Numbered from the stretch's first letter, positions 53,902 through 63,608 are shown. The stretch is DNA of 64,000 nt from Catalinimonas alkaloidigena (GCF_900100765.1 NZ_FNFO01000009.1:124001-188000), one strand, 5' to 3'. Notes: generated by a model not told the origin, from the sequence alone. Made by a program: numbers and translations.

Positions 53902-56421
53902 CTATTCGCGTAGAAAGACGGCATTGCAATACAGCAGCTTGCCGCTGTGCCAGAATCCGCGGAACAGAGGGTTGTCGACCAGGTACACAACGCTGCCACG
54001 GCCCATCGGCTGCACGCCGAAAACCAGCGCCTGAGACGTTTTGGGCTGGGCTTTTCGACCTACAAAACCGCTCACCAGTGCTTCGGACTTAATCACCCCC
54101 ACGTTCCAGCCTTTCGTGAGGTAGGTGTAAGCAAGTGTATCCTGCTTCAGGGTGTAGTACTCGGGTGCATACCCGAATGCCAGCGGGTGGGTCGTGTCGA
54201 GCGAGGTCTTGAAAATCGCGCCCGGAATGGCCGCACTGGCTTCTTTGCGGTCGCGTTGCCCGTAGGTTTTCAGCCGGGAGTTGAGTTGTTTGGCTTCCGA
54301 CCGGGTGGCGCTGTCGGAGGGCTGCCACGCCAGGCCGTAGCCTTTTTGCCCGACAAACGCCTGGGTAGCCCGCCCGGTAGCGATGAGTCGACCCCCGGCA
54401 CGGAGCCAGTCGGTAAGTTCGGTTCGGCGCGCTTCGCTCAGCAGGTCGCCGTAGTCGCCTTCGGGCAGAATCAGCACGTCGTAGTCGGCCAGATCCACAC
54501 GGCCGAACGACTCGGTCGGCAAGACGGTGACCGGGTAGCCGAGCTGCCGCTCGAAAAAGTGCCATGTTTCCCCAAAGTTGAGTGAGCTGACTTCCGGTCC
54601 GGCCAACACCCCCACGCGGGGCGCTTCCAGCCGCTGCACAAAACTGGAACCCAGGTCACGGCCCTGGTCTACCCACCCCGTGGTAATGGGCACCACCGCA
54701 ACGTCCAGGCGCGTGCCGGCATTTGGTACGAGGGTGTCGAACTGCGCACGTACGGCACCGTTGTCGTCCCGCAAAGCGATCAGCGTGCCCGCCCCGTACG
54801 TGGTTCCGCCCAGGGCAAACGGCTCGGAAGCGTAGCGGAAGCGGACCCCCTGGTTGAGCAGGTGAGCCAGAAGACGCGCGTCGTTGAGGCCGGTCCAGGG
54901 AATCAGGTAGGCGTACGGCGTACCTTCTACCGAGGGGGCGGCAGGCGAAGTCGTCGGAGTGGGTTGGGCGGCTTGCGGCGTGAGGCGCTCGGGCAGTGCA
55001 TACGCCTGCACCCCGAACGAATACGGCAGAGCCCAGGCCGTGATGTCATAGGTAAGTGAATCGGACAGAACCGTGGTCGGCTCAAATAAGGTCTTCACCA
55101 TGGTAGAACGGGGCTGATAGGCCGACACCAGCACGTCGCCCGGCTGCACCTGCACGGCACCGGTCTGGCCAGTCATGTAGTTGTAGCCGCGTCGCGACGA
55201 AGCCGCCCGCCCGGCGTATCCGTACTGAATGCCCAGTTGATCCAGGTAGGTCGTCAGGTGTTTCACGGCGTCGGGATGTTGACCGGCGCTGATCGCGTAG
55301 GTGCGGAACGTGCCCCGCGGGTTGCGGGTGCTCTCGCTGAAAAAGCGGTCGAACTCCGACGTGAGGCGGTCGGCGTGCTGCGACGCAATTTCCACCGTCG
55401 AAAGCCCCGTGGTGTAGTGATGCGCCAGCCGCTCGTCGAGCGTCAGCGTGTCGCCGTCGGCCACGATCAGCGCGAGTCCGGCGCGCCCCGAGCCGCCCTG
55501 TTCGTAAGTCATGCCGATGGCCCCGTTCAGCGTGGGCCAGGTGTCGCCGTAGCTGGGGTAAAACAGATCGTATACCTCGCGGGTAAAGTAGAGCCAACCG
55601 GCTTGGTCGAAATATTTCGCGTGGTTGCGGCCGATGGTCTGTTGAAATTCGCGTTGCCAGGGTGTCACGTCCTTGTGGAACGGTTCGGCCGACGGTGCAA
55701 AGAAATACGAAGCCGAAGGGCCCATTTCGTGGAAATCGGCGTGAACGTGGGGCAACCACTGCTGATAGAGTTTGTGGCGGGCCTGGCTTTCTTGCTGGAT
55801 CTGCCACGCCCAGTCGCGGTTCAGGTCAAAGTAGTAGTGATTCGTGCGTCCGCGCGGCCAGGGTTCCTGGTGCTCCCAAGCATCGGGATGCGGGTTGTTC
55901 GGGTAGCCAACCGTCTGCTGGTACCAGTGGACGTACCGCTCGCGCCCGTCGGGGTTCAGGCAGGGGTCCATGATCACGACCGTGTTGTCCAACCACTGGC
56001 GTTTTTCGGGGTTGCTGATCAGTTCGTAGAGGGTGAGCATCGATGCTTCGGTCGACACCGATTCGTTGCCGTGCACGCCGTAGCTGAGCCAGACGATGGC
56101 CACGTTATCGGCCAGGCCCGGCGTGCCTTCCAGCAGGCCGGCGCGTTGCAAATGGGCCGTACGGAGGGCTTCCAGACGCTGTTGGTTGGCTGGCGAAGTA
56201 ACCGTCAGCGCCAGCAAAGGGCGCCCTTCGTAGGTTTCGCCGAATTGTTGCACCTGTACGTACGGCGACTGCGCGGCGACGTGCTGCACGTACGCCACCA
56301 CGCGGTGATGCGGCGTGAAGTGAGAACCTAGCGGGTAACCCAGAAATTCCTGAGGAGACTGCTGTGCATAGCCGGACTGGAACAAAAGCAATCCGAACAA
56401 AAGCGCGTAAAATCGTTTCAT
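53902..56421 (-). CDS. M14-family zinc carboxypeptidase
   Basis: From the ATG at 56421 the protein has 839 residues with a signal peptide (MKRFYALLFGLLLFQSGYA). The M14 metal motif HxxE is at His117-Glu120 (GVHGNESVSTEASML); the third ligand His lies in HVHADFHEMG near 227-231; the substrate Arg region is NPDGRERY (about 156-163) and FDLNRDW follows. The second half is a glutamine-amidotransferase-like fold (EVSSLNFGETWHFFERQLGYPVTVLPTESF), found in many large Bacteroidota M14 enzymes. It should cut C-terminal residues of exported peptides. Next to it on the same strand lies the PEGA-SHOCT lipoprotein. Confidence 0.93.
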   Translation of the reverse strand: MKRFYALLFGLLLFQSGYAQQSPQEFLGYPLGSHFTPHHRVVAYVQHVAAQSPYVQVQQFGETYEGRPLLALTVTSPANQQRLEALRTAHLQRAGLLEGTPGLADNVAIVWLSYGVHGNESVSTEASMLTLYELISNPEKRQWLDNTVVIMDPCLNPDGRERYVHWYQQTVGYPNNPHPDAWEHQEPWPRGRTNHYYFDLNRDWAWQIQQESQARHKLYQQWLPHVHADFHEMGPSASYFFAPSAEPFHKDVTPWQREFQQTIGRNHAKYFDQAGWLYFTREVYDLFYPSYGDTWPTLNGAIGMTYEQGGSGRAGLALIVADGDTLTLDERLAHHYTTGLSTVEIASQHADRLTSEFDRFFSESTRNPRGTFRTYAISAGQHPDAVKHLTTYLDQLGIQYGYAGRAASSRRGYNYMTGQTGAVQVQPGDVLVSAYQPRSTMVKTLFEPTTVLSDSLTYDITAWALPYSFGVQAYALPERLTPQAAQPTPTTSPAAPSVEGTPYAYLIPWTGLNDARLLAHLLNQGVRFRYASEPFALGGTTYGAGTLIALRDDNGAVRAQFDTLVPNAGTRLDVAVVPITTGWVDQGRDLGSSFVQRLEAPRVGVLAGPEVSSLNFGETWHFFERQLGYPVTVLPTESFGRVDLADYDVLILPEGDYGDLLSEARRTELTDWLRAGGRLIATGRATQAFVGQKGYGLAWQPSDSATRSEAKQLNSRLKTYGQRDRKEASAAIPGAIFKTSLDTTHPLAFGYAPEYYTLKQDTLAYTYLTKGWNVGVIKSEALVSGFVGRKAQPKTSQALVFGVQPMGRGSVVYLVDNPLFRGFWHSGKLLYCNAVFLRE

Positions 56422-56612
56422 GGAAGAAAAGTGAAAAAGCATTTGCGGCGGAAATTACGACAGCCCGCGCGATGTATCGACCGAAATTTGTTGATCGGAA
56501 CTTTATTCTGAGGTTTTGCTGAATTGCGGAAGAATGATTTGTGAAATTCGCGAAGGTGGCCGTGTGGATCTTACGTGCCCGCCCCGTATCTTGTCGTCGT
56601 TTTCGGTTTTTC

Positions 56613-57956
56613 ATGCGCCTGTATCTACGCTGCCTTTTCTGCTTTCTATTGGTATCAGAGGCCTCTGTGCCGCTCCGTGCGCAAGTGCTCGATTCGCTTT
56701 CGGCGGAAGATGACGTCCCGCGCGAGCTGTCGTTTCCGCTCAACGCCAGCGGTACGCGCTACATCAAAGCCAGCCTGAGTGCTCAGGTCTGGGCCCGGTT
56801 CAACCAGAGCAACCCCGGCACGCTCGTGTTTGGCCAGCCCCGCAACAGCACCTTCGACATCGGCATCCGCCGGGTGCGCATCCGCATCATGTCCCAGTTG
56901 ACCGAGCGGGTGTTCATCTACGCCCAACTGGGACAGGCCAGCCTGAACCGCGTCTCGCCTCGGCAGGTAAGCCCGTTCTTTCAGGACGTTGTGACCGAGT
57001 TTACCGTGTTGCACCGCTGGCTGACGCTGGGCGGTGGCCTGACCTCGTGGGGAGGTTTTGCCCGCCTGACGAGTGCTTCGATATCCACCTTCACTACGCT
57101 CGACACGCCCGTGTTCTGCCAACCGACGATCAACGCCCTCGATCAGTCGATGCGCAAGTACAGCCTCTACGCCAAAGGAAAGTTGAAAAAGCTGGACTAC
57201 CGGCTGGCCATCAGCGATCCTTTTCCGATCCAGACCGCCAACGGGCAGTACGATCCGGTCATCAGCCCGGCGGCGCATTTTGCGCCCCAACCGCCCCACA
57301 AGCAGTATTCCACTTATTGGAGCTACCAGTTTCTGGACGAAGAAAGCAACCAGACGCCCTATTTCCGAGGCAGTTACCTGGGGGCAAAACGGGTGTTTAA
57401 CCTCGGACTCGGCACGCAATGGCAGCACGACGCCATGTGGCAACTGGCCGACAACGGCCGCGATACCCTGCGCACGGCCATGTGGCTCTGGGCGGCCGAT
57501 GCGTACCTGGATCTGCCCACGCACCGGGGCGAGGCGCTTACGGCCTACGCGGGCTATTACCACTACGACCTGGGGAATTATTACCTGCGCAGCCTGGGCA
57601 TTATGAATCCTGCCAACGGCGTAAATCCCGCACAGCAGAGCCTGAACGGCGCGGGCAATGCCTTTCCGCTGATCGGGACGGGGAGTAGCGTTTACCTGCA
57701 GGCGGCTTATCTGCTGCGGCCCAAGCTCTTTTCGACGTTAGGGACGCTCCAGCCTTATGCCGATCTGATCCGGGCGCGCTACGACGCCCTCCGCGACCCG
57801 ATGCTCAGCTACAACGTGGGTGTAAACTGGCTGATCCGCGGGTTTGAGGCGCGCATCACCCTCAATTACCAGAACCGCCCCGTTTTCCGGTTGGAGGAAC
57901 GAACCGTGAAGCAGCGGCGGGGGGCGGTCGTGCTGCAATACCAGATCATTATTTAA
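56613..57956 (+). CDS. Outer-membrane beta-barrel (porin-like) protein
   Basis: The preferred start at 56613 gives 447 residues with a clear signal peptide (MRLYLRCLFCFLLVSEASVPLRAQ); an earlier start at 56541 adds a charged stretch. The mature protein alternates short strands with turns (RFNQSNPGTLVFGQP, FIYAQLGQASLN, YLQAAYLLRPKLF, GVNWLIRGFEARITLNYQN), as in phosphate-selective-porin-like (OprP/O) barrels of Bacteroidota. Specificity is unknown. It faces the M14 peptidase divergently across about 190 bases. Confidence 0.85.
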   Translation: MRLYLRCLFCFLLVSEASVPLRAQVLDSLSAEDDVPRELSFPLNASGTRYIKASLSAQVWARFNQSNPGTLVFGQPRNSTFDIGIRRVRIRIMSQLTERVFIYAQLGQASLNRVSPRQVSPFFQDVVTEFTVLHRWLTLGGGLTSWGGFARLTSASISTFTTLDTPVFCQPTINALDQSMRKYSLYAKGKLKKLDYRLAISDPFPIQTANGQYDPVISPAAHFAPQPPHKQYSTYWSYQFLDEESNQTPYFRGSYLGAKRVFNLGLGTQWQHDAMWQLADNGRDTLRTAMWLWAADAYLDLPTHRGEALTAYAGYYHYDLGNYYLRSLGIMNPANGVNPAQQSLNGAGNAFPLIGTGSSVYLQAAYLLRPKLFSTLGTLQPYADLIRARYDALRDPMLSYNVGVNWLIRGFEARITLNYQNRPVFRLEERTVKQRRGAVVLQYQIII

Positions 57957-58140
57957 GCTTGGTGGGCAATAGTCCAGCAATGGTCGAACTTAATCCGATG
58001 ATGCGCTCTTCTTTTTTTTTGATATTTTGCCCGAGACTACGGTGGGGTGCATGCAACCGTCCGAGCAGCCGGGCGTGTCAGCAAGGCCTTTCTTACTTAG
58101 ATAAAAAGCAGTTGCTGCTTTTCCAGTTACGACTTCCTGC

Positions 58141-59661
58141 GTGTTGAAAACATTATTTTCATGGTTGACCTACGGCGAGCGGGAACAGGACGTACGTTCT
58201 GACGACTTTCGTTACGTACAAATTGCCAATGCCCTGGCGCTGTTGCTGGCGCTGCTCAGCTTTATGGTCACGGTGGCGCTCTACCTGATTTTCGGGTGGG
58301 TACTGTCGGTGCCGCTGGCGCTGGGCAGCGGGCTCTTTTTTCTGGGCATGGTGGCCATGAATCGGTTCGGTCAGCACCGCCTGGGTCGCATTGGCATTTC
58401 GCTGTTTGTGCCGTTGTATGCCTTGCTGGTCTCCATCCTGGTGAAACAGGGGGAAGCCTACGTCGAAGAGCCCGAATACTTTGATACGCGCCTGATTATC
58501 CTCTCGGCTTCCTTACTGCCGGTGCTGTTGTTCCGCTACCAGGAATGGCGCATGTGGGCCGCCGGTCTGGCCATCAGTTTTGCGATTTTGCTGGGATACG
58601 ATGTGGTGCACGACTGGTTCGGGGTGGGCTATTACCAAACGGGGCATACGGCCTCGAACTACGCGTTTGCGCGTGCTCTGTTTCCCATCACCTACCTGCT
58701 CCTGACAGGCAGTTTTTTGTATTACAAGCGGCAGCTGGAAAAGGCCGAAGGCGTACTGCACCAGAACAACCTGGAGCTGGCCGATTTGTATAAGGAAATT
58801 CAGAGCCAGAACGAAGAAATTCAGGCGCAGGCCGAGGACCTGGCCCAGAGCCAGAACAAGCTTCAGGAGGCTTACCAGCAGATCTCGCAGCACAACACCG
58901 CCCTGACCAACGAAAATACGCTGCTGTACCAGCACTTGCGCGAGCAGAACACCATTTTGGAGTCCAGCAACGCCGAGCTGCACAAGCGGCTGGACGAGTT
59001 GGAGCAGTTCAGTTACACGCTTTCGCACAACCTGCGGGGGCCGGTTGCCAGCCTGTTGGGCCTTACGGCGCTGTTCGACGTACAGCAGGGGGAACCCGTG
59101 AATCCGGAATTGGTGCAACACATCAAAACTACCGCCCAACGGCTCGACGACGTGATTCAGGACTTGGCCAAGGTGTTGCAGATGCGGGAAGGCAACAAGC
59201 CGTTTGAGGAAGTAGACCTGCCGCAGCTGGTCAACCATGTGCTGCTGGCCCTGCAAGACGCCGGCGAAGACCAGGACGCCACCATCGACCTCGATCTGAA
59301 CGTGACGTCGGTCTATTGCATCAAGTCGTACCTGCACAGCATTCTGTACAACCTGATCAGCAATGCCCTCAAGTACTGCGATCCCCTCCGGCCGAGCAAA
59401 GTTGCGGTTCATGCCCGTCAGGAAGGGCAGGAGTTGCTGCTGGAAGTCGCCGACAACGGAATTGGGATCGACCTGGAACGCCACGGGCGGCAATTGTTCA
59501 AAATGTACCACCGGTTTAGTGTCCGGCGCGAGGGCCGTGGCCTGGGGCTTTACCTGGCGCGGGTCCAGGCCGAAGCCATGGAAGGGCACATCGAAGTGCA
59601 GAGCGAAGTCGGCAAAGGCACCAGTTTCCAGATCTGGCTTCCGTTGCGGCGACCCGAATAA
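58141..59661 (+). CDS. Membrane sensor histidine kinase with coiled-coil linker
   Basis: A 506-residue kinase whose frame begins with GTG at 58141. Five to six membrane segments lie at about 27-52, 57-73, 84-102, 117-131, 139-155 and 174-195, a sensor type similar to 7TM/5TM-5TMR kinases. A long coiled coil (about 197-290) leads to the H box FSYTLSHNLRGPVASLLGL with His296 and a HATPase domain (LISNALKYC, DNGIGID, GRGLGLYLARVQAEAMEG). No receiver domain or regulator gene is next to it. It stands alone, about 185 bases after the barrel gene. Confidence 0.93.
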   Translation: MLKTLFSWLTYGEREQDVRSDDFRYVQIANALALLLALLSFMVTVALYLIFGWVLSVPLALGSGLFFLGMVAMNRFGQHRLGRIGISLFVPLYALLVSILVKQGEAYVEEPEYFDTRLIILSASLLPVLLFRYQEWRMWAAGLAISFAILLGYDVVHDWFGVGYYQTGHTASNYAFARALFPITYLLLTGSFLYYKRQLEKAEGVLHQNNLELADLYKEIQSQNEEIQAQAEDLAQSQNKLQEAYQQISQHNTALTNENTLLYQHLREQNTILESSNAELHKRLDELEQFSYTLSHNLRGPVASLLGLTALFDVQQGEPVNPELVQHIKTTAQRLDDVIQDLAKVLQMREGNKPFEEVDLPQLVNHVLLALQDAGEDQDATIDLDLNVTSVYCIKSYLHSILYNLISNALKYCDPLRPSKVAVHARQEGQELLLEVADNGIGIDLERHGRQLFKMYHRFSVRREGRGLGLYLARVQAEAMEGHIEVQSEVGKGTSFQIWLPLRRPE

Positions 59662-59781
59662 ACGGTTCCAAGCCGTTTGACGGGAATAATTAAAAAATCT
59701 CTTTCCTCTGGTTCAGTCACTTGTTGTACCCCACCGGGAAAATCTCGCGGGGAGATTAGGAATTCCAGAGGCTGTGATATT

Positions 59782-59798
59782 ACTTTGTATCTCAAAGT
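59782..59798. promoter_or_regulatory. Operator-like palindrome ACTTTG-N5-CAAAGT, copy 1
   Basis: ACTTTG (59782-59787) and CAAAGT (59793-59798) form a perfect inverted repeat with spacer TATCT, 12 bases before the ATG of the membrane-protein gene. The bases TTACTTTG at its left edge resemble the -7 element with one mismatch. The same palindrome with the same spacing occurs before the DUF4173 gene. Confidence 0.7.
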
Positions 59799-59810
59799 TC
59801 TTTATAACTT

Positions 59811-60422
59811 ATGAATGATCCGGTTCAGTCGTTAGCCGAAATCCGTTCCATGATGGAACGTTCGTCGCGGTTTCTTTCACTCAGTGGTTTATCGGGCATC
59901 TTTGCCGGCATCTTCGCGCTGATGGGCGCAGCCGTGGCCTATGGGCTGACGAAAGACCTGCGGAGAGGCGTGGGGGCGGAAGGCATGACGTGGTCGGAGG
60001 CGGTGCCGTGGCTGATGCTGGACGCCGCCGTGGTGCTGGTGCTGGCGCTCGGCTCGGGCATCTACTTCACCAACCGGCGGGCGTTGCGCAGCGGGCAGCG
60101 GGTCTGGAATGCAACCAGTCGACGCTTTCTGATCAACCTGGCCATTCCGCTGGCCACCGGCGGTGCCTTCTGTTTTCTGCTGTTGCATTACGGGGCGGCC
60201 ATTTTGGTAGCGCCGACCATGCTCATCTTTTACGGACTGTCGCTTCTGAACGCCAGCAAGTTCACCCTCGACGAAATTCGATATTTGGGCATCAGCGAGG
60301 TGCTATTAGGGCTGCTGGCTGGTATCTTTGCAGGATGGGGACTACTTTTCTGGTCTCTGGGGTTCGGCGTGTTGCACATTGTGTACGGCGCGCTGATGTA
60401 CCATAAGTACGAGCGAGCATGA
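59811..60422 (+). CDS. Membrane protein of unknown function, first gene of envelope cluster
   Basis: A 203-residue integral membrane protein with about five helices (about 22-44, 65-85, 104-123, 125-145 and 160-195) and a short cytosolic N-terminus (DPVQSLAEIRSMMERSSRF). I do not recognise a named family, but proteins of this form occur next to a small winged-helix regulator in Bacteroidota. Its stop overlaps the start of that regulator by four bases (ATGA), so the two are translationally coupled. Confidence 0.82.
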   Translation: MNDPVQSLAEIRSMMERSSRFLSLSGLSGIFAGIFALMGAAVAYGLTKDLRRGVGAEGMTWSEAVPWLMLDAAVVLVLALGSGIYFTNRRALRSGQRVWNATSRRFLINLAIPLATGGAFCFLLLHYGAAILVAPTMLIFYGLSLLNASKFTLDEIRYLGISEVLLGLLAGIFAGWGLLFWSLGFGVLHIVYGALMYHKYERA

Positions 60423-60727
60423 AAAACATCCTGTCGGATTTAGACAAAGCATTCGAAAACCGGGTGCGGTTGGGCGCCATGTCGGTGCTGATGGTGAACG
60501 ACTGGGTGGAGTTTACGGCGTTGAAAGAGACGCTGGAAGTGACCGACGGAAACCTGGCAAGCCACCTGGGCGGACTCGAAAAAGCGGGCTACGTACAGGT
60601 ACGGAAGGCTTTCATCGGACGCAAGCCTAACACATCCTACGCCGCGACGGACAAAGGAAAGGCGGCGTTTCAACAACACCTGAACGCGCTGGAAAGTCTG
60701 CTGAAAAACAACGGCTTAACGAGCTAA
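60419..60727 (+). CDS. Winged-helix transcriptional regulator of the envelope cluster
   Basis: A 102-residue winged-helix protein of the HTH_27/MarR-like type, with FENRVRLGAMSVLM as first helix, the recognition helix region VTDGNLASHLGGLEKAGYVQV and the wing FIGRKPNTSYAATDKGKAAF. No sensor domain is present, so it probably reacts to a small ligand or protein partner through its dimer helices. It overlaps the upstream gene by four bases. The identical palindromes before the operon and before the next gene are its likely binding sites, with binding across the promoter causing repression; this is inference. Confidence 0.9.
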   Translation: MKNILSDLDKAFENRVRLGAMSVLMVNDWVEFTALKETLEVTDGNLASHLGGLEKAGYVQVRKAFIGRKPNTSYAATDKGKAAFQQHLNALESLLKNNGLTS

Positions 60728-60740
60728 TTTTTTTGGATAC

Positions 60741-60759
60741 TAACTTTGAAATACAAAGT
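60741..60759 (+). promoter_or_regulatory. Operator-like palindrome ACTTTG-N5-CAAAGT, copy 2, over a -7 element
   Basis: TAACTTTG (60741-60748) fits the -7 consensus TAnnTTTG exactly, and ACTTTG (60743-60748) with CAAAGT (60754-60759), spacer AAATA, forms the palindrome. The identity with copy 1 continues to the right (CAAAGTwCTTTATA). A repressor bound here would cover the promoter of the DUF4173 gene. Confidence 0.7.
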
Positions 60760-60766
60760 ACTTTAT

Positions 60767-62248
60767 ATGAAAACGAACGAAATCAAGTTTCTTCTGTCCC
60801 TGGGCCTTGCCACCTTCTACACCGTCTTTTTCTGGGAAAGCCGGAGGGGCGTCAACGTACTAGTCTTTTCCATGCTGTTGCTGGCCGCACTTTACGCGTG
60901 TTACCGCGCCAGCTTTAAGGCGTCGGCCGTGCGCTGGCTGGCGGGGGCGGTGCTGCTGACGGGCGGTGCGGTGGTCTGGCATGCGTCTCTGTTCAGCAAG
61001 TGGATGCACCTAATTTCCCTGATCGGGTTCGTCGGCATGGTGCATCAGCCCCGGCTACGGGCCGTCTACGGCGCCTTCGGGGCCGCCCTCGAAAGCGCCT
61101 TGCTGAGCGTGGTCAACTACCTGGAGGCCTGGCAACAGACCGGGGGGCGGTGGGTGCCTCGCCCTGGTCGCCTGGGCTACGGTGTGCGGTTGGCCCTTAT
61201 CCCGGTGCTGCTGCTGGTGACCTTCTACCTGATTTACACACAGGCCAATCCAAAGTTCGCCTACGTCTCGGCTTCGGTCTGGGGCGAAATCGGCACCTGG
61301 TTCGCCACGATTTCGTGGGGCCGCCTCTTGTTCTTCCTGACGGGGCTGCTGCTCACCACGGGCGCCCTGTTTAACCGCCAGCTCCATCACTGGCTGAAGC
61401 GGGACGCGGCGTCCGATTACCTGATGCGTCGGCGCAAAAAGCGTCTGTTTTCGACCGGGATGACGGGCCTGCGCGAAGAGTACCGCATGGCGCTCGGCGT
61501 GCTGATTCTGCTCAACACTCTGCTGCTGGCCGTGAACACCATCGACGTGTACTGGGTCTGGTTCACGTTCGACTACCACGACGTGCGGAACCTCTCGCAA
61601 TTTGTCCATGAAGGCACGTATCTGTTGATTGTCAGCATCCTGCTGGCGATGGGCGTGGTGCTCTGGTTCTTCCGCGGCAACCTGAATTTCTTCAGGCACA
61701 ATCGCATGCTCAAAGCTGCTGCGGCCGTCTGGATCGTCCAGAATGCAATTCTCGCATTGTCGGTCGGGGTACGCAACTACCATTACATCCACGAGCATGC
61801 GCTGGCCTACAAACGCCTGGGTGTAATTGCTTTCCTGGTGCTGGTGCTGTTCGGCCTCTATACCATATGGATGAAAATTAACGAGGCTCGTTCTTCTGCC
61901 TACCTCTGGCGCGTCAACGGCTGGGCCTCACTAGGCTTGTTGGTTACCATCAGTCTCCTGAACTGGGATGGGATCATTGTCCGCTATAATATGACCCATT
62001 CTAAGCCAAATGAACTCGATATGGAATACCTGTTCACCTTCTCGGACAAGACGCTTCCCATCCTGGCCGATCATGCCGACCTACTGCAAACCGATCGCTA
62101 CGAATACCATGAAGGCGTAGCACTGAACGAGCCTCAACGGTTGCAGATGCGCGTGCAGGACTTTTTGAATGAGTACGAAACGCGCCGGTGGTGGGAATGG
62201 AACCGGGCCGATGCGCAGGCTTACCGTCAACTGGGCCGCCTGGAATAG
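60767..62248 (+). CDS. DUF4173/DUF4153 multi-span membrane protein
   Basis: From the ATG at 60767 the protein has 493 residues; the frame opens earlier (60746), but that part is the operator and promoter. It has about 10-12 membrane helices, an N-terminal set (LLSLGLATFYTVFFW and following) and a later core with LILLNTLLLAVNTIDVYWVWF and the extracytoplasmic loop LSQFVHEGTYLLIVSILLA. The C-terminal soluble tail is about 90 residues. DUF4173 proteins have no assigned function; they often occur with creD-like genes and small winged-helix regulators in Bacteroidota, as here. Confidence 0.88.
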   Translation: MKTNEIKFLLSLGLATFYTVFFWESRRGVNVLVFSMLLLAALYACYRASFKASAVRWLAGAVLLTGGAVVWHASLFSKWMHLISLIGFVGMVHQPRLRAVYGAFGAALESALLSVVNYLEAWQQTGGRWVPRPGRLGYGVRLALIPVLLLVTFYLIYTQANPKFAYVSASVWGEIGTWFATISWGRLLFFLTGLLLTTGALFNRQLHHWLKRDAASDYLMRRRKKRLFSTGMTGLREEYRMALGVLILLNTLLLAVNTIDVYWVWFTFDYHDVRNLSQFVHEGTYLLIVSILLAMGVVLWFFRGNLNFFRHNRMLKAAAAVWIVQNAILALSVGVRNYHYIHEHALAYKRLGVIAFLVLVLFGLYTIWMKINEARSSAYLWRVNGWASLGLLVTISLLNWDGIIVRYNMTHSKPNELDMEYLFTFSDKTLPILADHADLLQTDRYEYHEGVALNEPQRLQMRVQDFLNEYETRRWWEWNRADAQAYRQLGRLE

Positions 62249-62401
62249 GCATAAGTCGGATGACACAACTTCACGTGACGATGCACCTGATTCCACATTT
62301 CTCGTTCGAGCCAATTCTGGTACCGCTGACGGGCATTTTCACTCGTCCGGTATCGACCGGCTACCAACTTTCTCTTTCATTCACGCATCAACTCAATCGC
62401 T

Positions 62402-63121
62402 ATGTTTGGTTTACCTCAATTGCCTGAAAAGCGCTATTTTGTACAGCCGGTCGCCTGGGCGACCGGTCTCACGGCCAACGCCGCCTACCGTCCGCTGATC
62501 CGCCTGCTGGCGCTGATGTCGTTCCTCTGTGTCGGCCAACTGGCCCTGCGCGTGCTGTGGACCTGGAACGACGACTTTGCCTTCTTCTCCTGGAACCTGT
62601 TGCTGGCGTGGGTGCCGCTGGGGTGCGTCTACCTGCTGCGCTTCCGGGAAGGGCTGGCCCGTTGGAAAGTTGCCGCCCTGATGGGGGCCTGGCTGCTGTT
62701 TCTGCCCAATGCGCCGTACCTGATCACAGACCTGTTGCACCTGCGCCACTGGCCCGCCGTCTTTTCCATTGTCGACGAACTGATGGTCTTTGCCTTTGCC
62801 TTGACAGGGCTGCTGGTGGGGTGGCTGTCCATGTTCCTGATGCACGAACTAGCCATCCGTTCGTGGGGCGAACCGTGGAGCTGGGCGTTTGTCGCGGGCG
62901 TTTCGGTGCTGACGGGCTTTGGAGTCTACCTGGGGCGCGTACAGCGCTGGAACAGTTGGGACATCGTAACGCGGCCCCTCTCGCTGGTCTGGCGGGCGGG
63001 CGGCAGCCTCGACGACCTGACCACCTGGGTGCTGACCGTATTGATGGCGCTGATTTTCTTCATCGGGTACCTCTTCTTCCACCAATTGATTAGGTTGGGC
63101 ATCAGACCTGAACAACCATGA
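62402..63121 (+). CDS. DUF1361 membrane protein
   Basis: A 239-residue integral membrane protein with about six helices. The DUF1361 core LFLPNAPYLITDLLHL is plainly seen, with LLLAWVPLGCVYLLR before and FGVYLGRVQRWNSWDIV after it. Function is unknown. It overlaps the dgkA-like gene by four bases (ATGA), a sign of coupled translation. About 150 bases precede it without a clear promoter, so it may belong to the same transcript as the DUF4173 gene. Confidence 0.9.
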   Translation: MFGLPQLPEKRYFVQPVAWATGLTANAAYRPLIRLLALMSFLCVGQLALRVLWTWNDDFAFFSWNLLLAWVPLGCVYLLRFREGLARWKVAALMGAWLLFLPNAPYLITDLLHLRHWPAVFSIVDELMVFAFALTGLLVGWLSMFLMHELAIRSWGEPWSWAFVAGVSVLTGFGVYLGRVQRWNSWDIVTRPLSLVWRAGGSLDDLTTWVLTVLMALIFFIGYLFFHQLIRLGIRPEQP

Positions 63122-63486
63122 TTCAATTCGCTAAAACGCTCCGCAGTTTCCGTTTCGCTGCCGGCGGCATCCACTGGCTCTTTCGCTACGAAAACAACGC
63201 CCGCGTCCACTTGCTGGCCGCGCTGGTGGTGATCGGGGTCGGCTTTTGGCTGCGCATTTCGCGCACCGACTGGCTCTGGCTGCTGCTGGCCATTGCGCTG
63301 GTCTGGACGGCCGAGATGTTCAACACCGCCCTCGAAAAAGTAGTCGACCTCGTCTCGCCCGAGTACCATCCGCTGGCCGGGCAGGCCAAAGACCTCGCTG
63401 CCGGTGCGGTGCTGCTGACCGCCCTCTTTGCCGTGGTGGTAGGCGTCCTGGTGCTGGGACCGTATGTGGTGGACGTATTTGCGTAG
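63118..63486 (+). CDS. dgkA: Diacylglycerol/undecaprenol kinase (DgkA family)
   Basis: A 122-residue membrane protein with three helices and the family pattern GIHWLFRYENNARVHL, then WTAEMFNTALEKVVDLV (catalytic Glu and the metal/ATP site) and LAGQAKDLAAGAVLL. The Gram-negative enzyme phosphorylates diacylglycerol from membrane-derived turnover; the Gram-positive homologue phosphorylates undecaprenol. Both roles fit a cell-envelope cluster. It overlaps DUF1361 and precedes creD by 217 bases. Confidence 0.93.
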   Translation: MIQFAKTLRSFRFAAGGIHWLFRYENNARVHLLAALVVIGVGFWLRISRTDWLWLLLAIALVWTAEMFNTALEKVVDLVSPEYHPLAGQAKDLAAGAVLLTALFAVVVGVLVLGPYVVDVFA

Positions 63487-63608
63487 GAAGCCGGAAAACC
63501 GGAGACGGGGGACCGGATTTCCAATTGAACTTACATAATTGCCATCTCGAATGCCGCCGCCGCGGCGGACCGCGTTGTTTGAAATGACACGGCAAAAGAA
63601 GAACGTGC

